From JBGRQA01 sp041725895 (GTDB lineage Bacteria > Bacteroidota > Bacteroidia > Bacteroidales > Marinifilaceae): a stretch of 64,000 nucleotides of DNA. Below, in pieces: positions 52,510-59,578 of the stretch. The DNA is taken from contig JBGRQA010000001.1 in NCBI GenBank assembly GCA_041725895.1, positions 1-64,000 on the forward strand, in the 5' to 3' direction. A program made the translations under genes and the position numbers. Each line of letters begins with the position of its first letter. The stretch's first letter is position 1. Below the pieces are notes generated by a model that saw nothing but the letters and a program-made list of their open reading frames with translations, was not told the origin of the DNA and made no database searches.

Positions 52510-53259
52510 ATGAAAAATAATATTATAATAATATTTGTGTTCCTTTGCTCCTTTTTGGGAGCAAAGGCGCAATCTCCTGCCCAGGAGGTGACTTATGGTT
52601 CAACGCGGAATTATTTTATTGATGTTACTAAGGTTACCGCAGCAGCAGGAATAAATACTTTTCACTGGAAATTGGTTCGCCAGGATGGAAATCCTCTTGA
52701 CAAAGGAATTGTATTGACTTATCCCGATGATAGCGGCAGTAATAATGATCATCACAATATTGAGATTAGTTGGAACGGTACTGTTGGGGCGGTTTACCTT
52801 TTAGAGGCTGTTTTAGAAGATAAAAATGGTTGTTACAGCGAAAGGGTTCAATTGGAGGTAACGATTATGCCTGAAAATGCTACTCTTGCTTTCACTGAGG
52901 CTGATGATCCTGGTAATCTGCTGACGGTTTGTTCCTATAACGGGGGCGGGGAAGCCAAATATTTGACAGTGAAGTATACTGGAGCCAAACCGTGGGATCT
53001 GTTTTACAAGCGAGTGAAGGCAGATGGAACGGAAGAAGATCTAAATCAGAAGAATATAACAACTGATGAAGTTACTCTGAATATTTCCATCGATGATTTC
53101 TTTGTGAATACGGAGGTCACTGATCGTGAATGGAAAATAGTACTGATAAAGGCAGTTTCAACCAGTGATGCCCATGAAACTACGCCAGATGTTGTAAATG
53201 AACGAACCATTGTGGTTCACCCACTGCCAGTAATCAATGGCGGTATTGTTATGAACTAG
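52510..53259 (+). CDS. Small exported two-domain paralogue 5
   Basis: 249 aa from ATG 52510 (signal peptide NIIIIFVFLCSFLGAKAQ). Domain 1: GSTRNYFI, FHWKLVR, IEISWNG, YLLEAVLED, cysteine in NGCYSERVQLEV. Domain 2: LTVCSYNGG, YTGAKPWDLFYK. The YTGAKPW stretch recurs as YTGPKPW in the downstream CHU_C protein, showing that these two are the closest relatives. Ends TIVVHPLPVINGGIVMN. Gap of 18 bp to the CHU_C gene. Confidence 0.8.
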   Translation: MKNNIIIIFVFLCSFLGAKAQSPAQEVTYGSTRNYFIDVTKVTAAAGINTFHWKLVRQDGNPLDKGIVLTYPDDSGSNNDHHNIEISWNGTVGAVYLLEAVLEDKNGCYSERVQLEVTIMPENATLAFTEADDPGNLLTVCSYNGGGEAKYLTVKYTGAKPWDLFYKRVKADGTEEDLNQKNITTDEVTLNISIDDFFVNTEVTDREWKIVLIKAVSTSDAHETTPDVVNERTIVVHPLPVINGGIVMN

Positions 53260-53277
53260 ATATGTTAATTTAAGAAT

Positions 53278-55812
53278 ATGCTAAATACCTTACTACATAA
53301 AATTTTGCTCACCACACTGCTCATCCTCACTGGAGGATGGGCTGCTGTGGCGCAGCAGTATGTAGTTAAGGGAGATGTTCGTAGCTTTAAAGTGGAAGCG
53401 AATGAGAACTATCTGTTCCATTGGTTTGTCTACAATAAGGAAACAGGTAAATCAAAAAAACTTGCATCTACTTCCAATGAATCTGGAGATATCCTTTTTG
53501 ATCAGGAGGGGACATTTGAAGTGAGAGTGCACCCGGAGGATAAGGGAACGCATTGTTTCGGAGAACAATTGATGCAGGAAGTGATGGTTGCCGGAGCTAG
53601 ACCAACTGCGGTTTTTGCCCCAATATATCCTGAAGCGATTTGTGCGGAGTCCAATGGTAGTGCTTTCCCCGAGTCAACAAGATTAAGGGTGGACTATACC
53701 GGCCCCAAACCCTGGACTTTCAAGTACAGTTATGAAAGCAGACCTGCAGAACAACCGGAAAATGCTGATGTGATTTGGGAGGACTTTTTTGAGTTTGATT
53801 TGAGTATTTCGAATAAAACCGGCCGCACCAAAATTGTTGAAATTGTGCTGTTGGATGCACAAACACTTACAGGAATTCCGGTGGAAGACAATCCTGATAA
53901 GCAAAGGGTAGAGGTTAGGGTGTATAAACTTCCTGTTCCTGAATTTAAGGCGTATTCATCCGTAAGACTGATTAACACGAGCGAAACCTATGTAGGAGTA
54001 ATTGGAAAGAATTCCACTGCAGAGGCATTTGTTTCTGTAGGGGGAACAATAACCAACAGTAGAACAGAATTATCTGCAGATGGTAAATCCAATGAGGTTA
54101 CCATTGATGTTCAGTGGGGGAGTACTTCGGGAAATCAACAGGTAATGTTGGTGGAAAGAAGCGCTATGGGATGCTATAGTGATACTCTTTATGCTAATGT
54201 AAAGCTGGACGAATCCTTTTATGTTAGCCTTGGTGAAGATTTGGCATTCTGTGAGGGTGAAAGTGCGGTATTAAAGCCGACGGTTAATTTGGAGGGTGAT
54301 TACAGCTATGAATGGTCCGATGGGTCCACTGGAGAAAGCCTTGAAGTTTCTGATCCGGGGAAATATTCCGTTACCGTCAAGGATTCTGATAGCGGAATTT
54401 CTCAGACTTCCGGCATCAATGTGACGGTATGGGAAAAACCCAAGGTTGATTTGGGTGAAGATTATCTCCTGGCGGATGGAGAAGTGAAAGTTTTGGATGC
54501 AGGAAATGCCGGCGCAACCTATGACTGGTCTACTGGAGAGACTAGCCGGACGATTGAGGTGAGGACACCAGAAACCTACAGTGTGACGGTTACCAATTCG
54601 AATGGATGTTCGGCAAGGGATGAAATCTTGCTTTACAATGTATTTGCTATCGAATTGGGTAAGGATAGAGAGATTTGCGCCGATCAACAGGTTGTTTTGG
54701 ATCCGAAACCCAATATTGACCAAAAGTACAGCTACTTGTGGAGTAATGGTGCTACTACATCTACTCTTGCAGTGAACGAAACTGGGGATTATAGCGTTAC
54801 CGTTACTGATGAATCGGGCAATCAACAGACAGATAAGGTACATGTTGAGGTCTACGATTTGCCAATTGTAGATATGGATGATGTAGTGTATGTTTACGAA
54901 GGAGAAACAGTAGAACTGGATGCTGGTTATACGGAGGACAAGGTTACTTACTTGTGGAATACTGATGCTACAACAAGAACGATTACGGTAAGTGAGGCGG
55001 GAACTTATTCCTGTACGGTAACCAATGCTTTTGGTTGTACCAACCGGGATGTTGTTAATGTAGTATCAAAGGTGTTTACCATCGATCTTGGGCCTGATAA
55101 GGAAGGTTGTATGGGAGAAAGAATTTATTTGGAACCGGAATTAACGCATTATCCTGTTGGTACTGATGCAAACTATTTATGGAGCACCAATTCGACCCAA
55201 TCAGGAATTTTTGTTGCTGAGTCAGGAGAATATTGCGTTAAGGTTACCGATCCATCCGGAATTTCAGAAGAGGATTGTGTGGTTGTAACATTGAACCCAA
55301 GTCCTCAGGTTGATTTGGGACCCGATTTGTATGCAGAAGAAGGGGAGGTGGTACAATTGGATGCTAAAAATCCCAATAGCTTCTACAACTGGTATCGTTC
55401 AGAGGATCCAAACACTTCCGTCGGAGTGGAGCAGTTGTTGGAGGTGACCCAGCAGGGAGAGTATTCTGTAATGGTTACCAATGATTATAATTGTATCGGT
55501 AGTGATACGGTTAACGTTGAGTTTGAAGAGAAATTCGAGCTTTTACCAACAGGTTTTACGCCTAACGGTGATTTCCAAAATGATAAGTTGAGAATCAAAG
55601 AGGAATACCGTGATCAAATTGCAAAAATGAGTTTGATTATTGTCAATCGATTGGGACATAGGGTTTTCCAGTCGAACAGTGTGGATGTTGAATGGGATGG
55701 TACTTACAAGGGCCAGATGCAGGATATGGATACCTATGTTTATATTCTGAAAGTTACCTTCAAGAACAACAAATCGATTGTCAAACAAGGCAACGTGACG
55801 TTATTGCACTAA
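53278..55812 (+). CDS. PKD-repeat surface protein with type B (CHU_C) type IX secretion domain
   Basis: 844 aa. Signal peptide (ILLTTLLILTGGWAAVAQ). Residues about 25-225 are the same two-domain module as the five upstream paralogues (FHWFVYN, cysteine in THCFGEQLMQEV, EAICAES, YTGPKPWTFKYS, ending VRVYKLPVPEFKA). An Ig-like domain and six PKD-like units of about 72 residues follow (each with LGxDxxxCxGExxxLxP and YSVTVTD). The last 95 residues are a CHU_C/type B sorting domain (LPTGFTPNGDFQNDKLRI, NRLGHRVFQS, VEWDGTYKGQ, YVYILKV). It is the only protein of the cluster with a recognised type IX export signal, so it is likely the surface-exposed member that carries or anchors the others. The SprF-like gene follows. 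Confidence 0.9.
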   Translation: MLNTLLHKILLTTLLILTGGWAAVAQQYVVKGDVRSFKVEANENYLFHWFVYNKETGKSKKLASTSNESGDILFDQEGTFEVRVHPEDKGTHCFGEQLMQEVMVAGARPTAVFAPIYPEAICAESNGSAFPESTRLRVDYTGPKPWTFKYSYESRPAEQPENADVIWEDFFEFDLSISNKTGRTKIVEIVLLDAQTLTGIPVEDNPDKQRVEVRVYKLPVPEFKAYSSVRLINTSETYVGVIGKNSTAEAFVSVGGTITNSRTELSADGKSNEVTIDVQWGSTSGNQQVMLVERSAMGCYSDTLYANVKLDESFYVSLGEDLAFCEGESAVLKPTVNLEGDYSYEWSDGSTGESLEVSDPGKYSVTVKDSDSGISQTSGINVTVWEKPKVDLGEDYLLADGEVKVLDAGNAGATYDWSTGETSRTIEVRTPETYSVTVTNSNGCSARDEILLYNVFAIELGKDREICADQQVVLDPKPNIDQKYSYLWSNGATTSTLAVNETGDYSVTVTDESGNQQTDKVHVEVYDLPIVDMDDVVYVYEGETVELDAGYTEDKVTYLWNTDATTRTITVSEAGTYSCTVTNAFGCTNRDVVNVVSKVFTIDLGPDKEGCMGERIYLEPELTHYPVGTDANYLWSTNSTQSGIFVAESGEYCVKVTDPSGISEEDCVVVTLNPSPQVDLGPDLYAEEGEVVQLDAKNPNSFYNWYRSEDPNTSVGVEQLLEVTQQGEYSVMVTNDYNCIGSDTVNVEFEEKFELLPTGFTPNGDFQNDKLRIKEEYRDQIAKMSLIIVNRLGHRVFQSNSVDVEWDGTYKGQMQDMDTYVYILKVTFKNNKSIVKQGNVTLLH

Positions 55813-55958
55813 TTCTATTGATGAAAGCTTAATTTTGATATATTAATTCTGGTTTTGTTTATTTATATTTAACCTTAATAATCAGTGTCTTGATTTTAAA
55901 TTTGGTGTCGATTAATTGTTGATATTGTTTGGGTAATAGTTTATTGTTACCCTTTTTG

Positions 55959-55966
55959 TATTTTTG
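55959..55966 (+). promoter_or_regulatory. -7 promoter element of the PorP/SprF gene
   Basis: TATTTTTG, exact consensus, 84 bp ahead of the start codon; no -33 box at the usual distance. It indicates that the outer-membrane gene can be expressed apart from the adhesin operon. Confidence 0.5.
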
Positions 55967-56049
55967 TTCGGATTAGCATAAAATGGCTGATCAAAAAGTT
56001 ATTATAATTATCTATCCAAAAGAAGCAGCTGCTTTATAGTTACATGTGA

Positions 56050-57093
56050 ATGAGAAAGGTGTATTTTATCATACTTGTTTTTATGTTGGGATTCCTGCGT
56101 GTTTCCGCACAAAGGGTACACTCTTCTCAGTTCTACTCTATTCCTTTGCTGCTGAATCCTGCTATGACGGGAAATTCAGATTATAACCTGCGGGGAGGTG
56201 TTAATTACCGTAACCAATGGAATAGTGTAACCATTCCTTTTGTGTCCCAATCTGCTTATGTGGATGGGAAACTATCAACCCGTCTTTTTAATTCTTCGTG
56301 GCTAGGGGTGGGAGGAATGCTCTTTAATGATAAAGCCGGGGAGGGAAATTTGAAGACCAATCAGGTGCAACTGGCTTCCTCAATTAATAAGAGTTTGAAT
56401 GCAGGAAATACTCTATTCGTCCATTTTGGAACCTCTGTGGAATTTGTAAATAAATCCGTGGATTACGATAAGTTGAGTTTTGAGGTGGAGGATCGATTGC
56501 AGGGGAAGCAATCCTTGTTTTATGCTGATTTTTCATTGGGATCCTTGGTTACCTATTTTAAGGGGGCTAACAGGTATTTTATGGGGATGGCTCTAAGTCA
56601 CATTAATCAGCCACAAGAATCTTTTTACAAGAAGCTGGAAAATCCCTTGAGCACTGTTTCCAATAATTTGAAACGAAAATTTGCCTGGCATGGGGGAATG
56701 GAGGGACGAATTACTCCAAGATTGTTTTTTCGACCTGAATTCATGTTTACATCCGAGAAAGGGGCAAACGAATGGATTCTTGGTTCCAATTTCTATATGC
56801 CTTATGGAAAAAGAGGTATCGTATTGAATTATGGATTATGGTACCGTTTCTCCCAGGATATCATACCTGTTTTTGGATTCCAGAAAAAGAAGTTGAAATT
56901 GCTGATCTCCTATGATATAAATGTTTCCAGGCTTGCAACGGCTACTTCCAATAGAGGTGGTTTGGAGATCTCACTTACCTACAATTATAACTATTCCAAT
57001 CCTCGGGAGGTGCGCAAGCTTAAGCGGAAGCAGAGAGTGAAAAGGCTCGGGAACAAAGCTATTTCCTGTCCCAAGTTCTCTCATGAAGACTAG
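56050..57093 (+). CDS. PorP/SprF-family outer-membrane protein
   Basis: 347 aa. Signal peptide (VYFIILVFMLGFLRVSAQ). The start HSSQFYSIPLLLNPAMTGN and GGVNYRNQWNSV are characteristic of the PorP/SprF family (TIGR03519), predicted outer-membrane beta barrels. In Flavobacterium johnsoniae SprF is needed to secrete the type B protein SprB; by analogy this protein should serve the CHU_C protein encoded 237 bp upstream. The C-terminus is basic (EVRKLKRKQRVKRLG), unlike a typical barrel end. Confidence 0.92.
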   Translation: MRKVYFIILVFMLGFLRVSAQRVHSSQFYSIPLLLNPAMTGNSDYNLRGGVNYRNQWNSVTIPFVSQSAYVDGKLSTRLFNSSWLGVGGMLFNDKAGEGNLKTNQVQLASSINKSLNAGNTLFVHFGTSVEFVNKSVDYDKLSFEVEDRLQGKQSLFYADFSLGSLVTYFKGANRYFMGMALSHINQPQESFYKKLENPLSTVSNNLKRKFAWHGGMEGRITPRLFFRPEFMFTSEKGANEWILGSNFYMPYGKRGIVLNYGLWYRFSQDIIPVFGFQKKKLKLLISYDINVSRLATATSNRGGLEISLTYNYNYSNPREVRKLKRKQRVKRLGNKAISCPKFSHED

Positions 57094-57147
57094 AGAATAT
57101 TTTTAGTGGGAGAGAATAAATCTCAACGTTATATCTTTGCACTTTTC

Positions 57148-57176
57148 TAAAAAAAAAGAGGAGGTTATACCTCCCC
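57148..57176 (-). terminator. Terminator of rsmI
   Basis: Minus-strand stem GGAGGT/ACCTCC with a 3-base loop running into nine T residues (A9 on the plus strand). Confidence 0.85.
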
Positions 57177-57183
57177 GTTTAAT

Positions 57184-57897
57184 CTATTCCTTACGTTCTC
57201 TTTCTTCCCTTTTCTTCTTCTTTTCAGGAATTTTGCCTTCTACAACAATTACAATTTCACCTTTTACGGTCTTGGCACCGAAATGCTCAATCAGCTCTTT
57301 AAGGCTTCCTCGTGCATTTTCTTCATGAAGTTTTGTTAATTCTCTCGAAACAGCAGCTCTTCGTTCCTCTCCAAAATGTTCTGCAAGTTGAGTCAGTGCT
57401 TTTACAAGTCGATGGGGAGATTCGTAGAAAATCATAGTTCTGGTTTCTTCGGCTAGTTCCGTCATTCGTTTCTGACGTCCTTTCTTTTGGGGCAGGAAGC
57501 CCTCAAAGCAGAAGCGATCGGAAGGCAGACCAGAGTTTACCAATGCTGGAACAAAGGCTGTGGCTCCAGGCAAACATTCTACTTCTACTCCGGCCTCCAG
57601 GCAATGTTTCACCAAAAGAAAACCAGGATCGGATATGGCTGGTGTTCCTGCATCCGAAATTAGAGCCATTAGTTCTCCCGATTTAATACGGTCTACGAGC
57701 ATTGTTGCAGTTTTGTGCTCGTTAAATTTATGATGGGAGAACATGGGTTTGGATATTTCGAAGTGGCGAAGCAATTTACTTGAAGTTCGGGTATCTTCCG
57801 CAAGTATTGCATCAGCTTCTTTTAATACCTTCAGAGCACGAAGGGTGATATCTTCCAGGTTGCCAATGGGAGTAGGCACCAAAAATAGTTTCGACAT
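57184..57897 (-). CDS. rsmI: 16S rRNA (cytidine(1402)-2'-O)-methyltransferase
   Basis: 237 aa. Tetrapyrrole-methylase-fold enzyme modifying C1402 in the ribosomal P site. Family marks: LFLVPTPIGNLEDITLRAL at the N-terminus, AEDTRTSSKLLRHF, LISDAGTPAISDPGFLLV, LPGATAFVPALVNSGL and MIFYESPHRL. The C-terminus ends in a K/E/R-rich tail (EKKKKREERERKE). Its start codon lies 2 bp behind the stop of the hypothetical gene upstream, so the two form an operon. Confidence 0.95.
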   Translation of the reverse strand: MSKLFLVPTPIGNLEDITLRALKVLKEADAILAEDTRTSSKLLRHFEISKPMFSHHKFNEHKTATMLVDRIKSGELMALISDAGTPAISDPGFLLVKHCLEAGVEVECLPGATAFVPALVNSGLPSDRFCFEGFLPQKKGRQKRMTELAEETRTMIFYESPHRLVKALTQLAEHFGEERRAAVSRELTKLHEENARGSLKELIEHFGAKTVKGEIVIVVEGKIPEKKKKREERERKE

Positions 57898-57899
57898 GT

Positions 57900-58532
57900 C
57901 TAGTTAAATTTTCGTTTGGTGATTTCCAGGAATTGCAAAACAAAGGGATTTTCCTGATCCCATTGAAATTTTGAATTCAACCATTCCATTGCATCCCTTA
58001 AACTTGGAGATTGATTGATGTATTCAATGGTTTGTTTGTATTCTTCCGGTTGATTGTTAAAAAGTTCCCGGATAAAAAGAAATTTGTCATTGATCCCGAT
58101 GCCATTTCGAATATCGGTAATGCCTTTTGAGGATAACTTCTCACCCAGTATATCATGAATTTCAGATTCTTTAATAGAAGTAGTAAGCTCTTCTTTTGGA
58201 ACAGAAGGTTTGATTTCAGGAATCTTTATTATTTCTGGTTCGTTTGTAGAAATGTTTTCGACTTGCTTTTCAGTTGGGGGCAACTGTGGCTCTATCACCG
58301 GAGTTAAAATGGTTTCCTGAAATTCTGAATTGGAATTATTGGTTGGTTGCTCTATGGGGGATCCCAAATTTTGTTGAAGCATTTGAAACTCCCGATTGAG
58401 GTTTTCCATTTTTGATGCAGCCAATTCCATCCCTTTTGTCATATCTAAAGGATGGTGTTCAAAGTGTTGGAACAAGATCTGAATATCTTCCAAATCTTTT
58501 TTTATTAGTTGGAGAAGTAGGGTTTTATCCAT
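57900..58532 (-). CDS. Conserved hypothetical protein
   Basis: 210 aa, soluble. A helical N-terminus (about 1-55, probably coiled coil), a P/E/T-rich disordered linker (60-120) and a C-terminal helical domain (125-210) with ISDKFLFIRELF-like GINDKFLFIRELFNNQPEEY and AMEWLNSKFQWD. The C-terminal domain is familiar from hypothetical proteins of Bacteroidales; no function is known to me. Operon with rsmI. Confidence 0.75.
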   Translation of the reverse strand: MDKTLLLQLIKKDLEDIQILFQHFEHHPLDMTKGMELAASKMENLNREFQMLQQNLGSPIEQPTNNSNSEFQETILTPVIEPQLPPTEKQVENISTNEPEIIKIPEIKPSVPKEELTTSIKESEIHDILGEKLSSKGITDIRNGIGINDKFLFIRELFNNQPEEYKQTIEYINQSPSLRDAMEWLNSKFQWDQENPFVLQFLEITKRKFN

Positions 58533-58899
58533 TTATATCAGATTTTGATTTGACCAGGGAAAGAATTGAACTTCTGTACAAAGAAACAGGAAATTTTTAA
58601 GAATCGGAAAAAGAAGAGTTTTTGTTAAACATGATAAACGTATATTAAAGTTGAGATGATATGGGCGGATTTTTCCTTTATTCCGCGGGTTGGGAGAAAT
58701 CTTATGTGGTCGATTTAAAGAAGTTCCGTGGGGAAATAAAATGTTTGGGATATTTCTTATCTTGTTGATCAATAAAGGATATTATAGAAAAGGAAGAATT
58801 TGGACCCAAAGTTTTTTCGAAATAGAGAAAAGGGTCTGGTGGCCTTTTCCTATTTTTGTGTGAAAATTTTGTATGTAAATTGATAAAAGATTTTGGTTC
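58533..58899. other. Divergent intergenic region, tdk promoter
   Basis: About 365 bp. A -7 element for tdk (TATTTTTG, 58851-58858) lies 41 bp ahead of its start codon. No exact element was found for the minus-strand gene at 58532, and nothing else is recognised. Confidence 0.5.
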
Positions 58900-59484
58900 A
58901 TGTTTCTTGAAAATGATATTAGCAAAGCAGGTCGTCAGGGTTGGATTGAGGTAGTAGCCGGTTCGATGTTTTCCGGAAAAACCGAGGAGTTGATTCGACG
59001 TCTAAAACGTGCGGAAATAGCTCGTCAGTCTGTTGAAATATTTAAGCCCCACATTGACGTTCGTTACTCAGAGGAGGAGGTGGTGTCCCATGATTCTAAT
59101 GCCATTCGTTCTACCCCAGTGGAGACTGCTGCAAATATTTTGTTATTGGCCAGTAATGTGGACGTGATTGGAATTGACGAGGCTCAATTTTTTGATATGG
59201 GACTGGTTGATGTTTGCAATGAATTGGCCAATCAAGGGATTCGTGTAATTGTTGCAGGATTGGATATGGATTTCAGGGGAAAACCATTTGGTCCTATCCC
59301 CAATTTGATGGCTACTGCAGAGTATGTAACCAAAGTTCATGCAATTTGTATGCGATGCGGGAATCTGGCAAACCATTCTCATCGCCTGTCTGAGGGAGAT
59401 AAACTGGTGGTATTGGGCGAAAAAGAGGCCTATGAACCATTGTGCCGCGATTGTTATTCCAAAGTTTTGGAATCGAAAGAGTAG
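58900..59484 (+). CDS. tdk: Thymidine kinase (type II)
   Basis: 194 aa. Phosphorylates thymidine and deoxyuridine in nucleotide salvage. P-loop GSMFSGKT at residues 21-28, lasso/Walker B DVIGIDEAQFFD, ALDMDF-like AGLDMDFRGKPFG, and a structural zinc ribbon CMRCG...CRDC near the C-terminus. Family, length and order agree with bacterial TK1-like enzymes. Confidence 0.97.
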   Translation: MFLENDISKAGRQGWIEVVAGSMFSGKTEELIRRLKRAEIARQSVEIFKPHIDVRYSEEEVVSHDSNAIRSTPVETAANILLLASNVDVIGIDEAQFFDMGLVDVCNELANQGIRVIVAGLDMDFRGKPFGPIPNLMATAEYVTKVHAICMRCGNLANHSHRLSEGDKLVVLGEKEAYEPLCRDCYSKVLESKE

Positions 59485-59578
59485 GTTGGTATTTTTAAGT
59501 ACCTCCCTTTGATGAATTTATCTTGCAAACCAATTAAAAAGGAAGCAAATTCCTTAATCTTATAGATTTTTTATTAGG

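Noticed and set aside
57132..57139. Plus-strand promoter element TATCTTTG facing the rsmI gene
   Set aside because: Exact -7 match but no -33 box and only the rsmI terminator downstream; antisense transcription is possible but unsupported.
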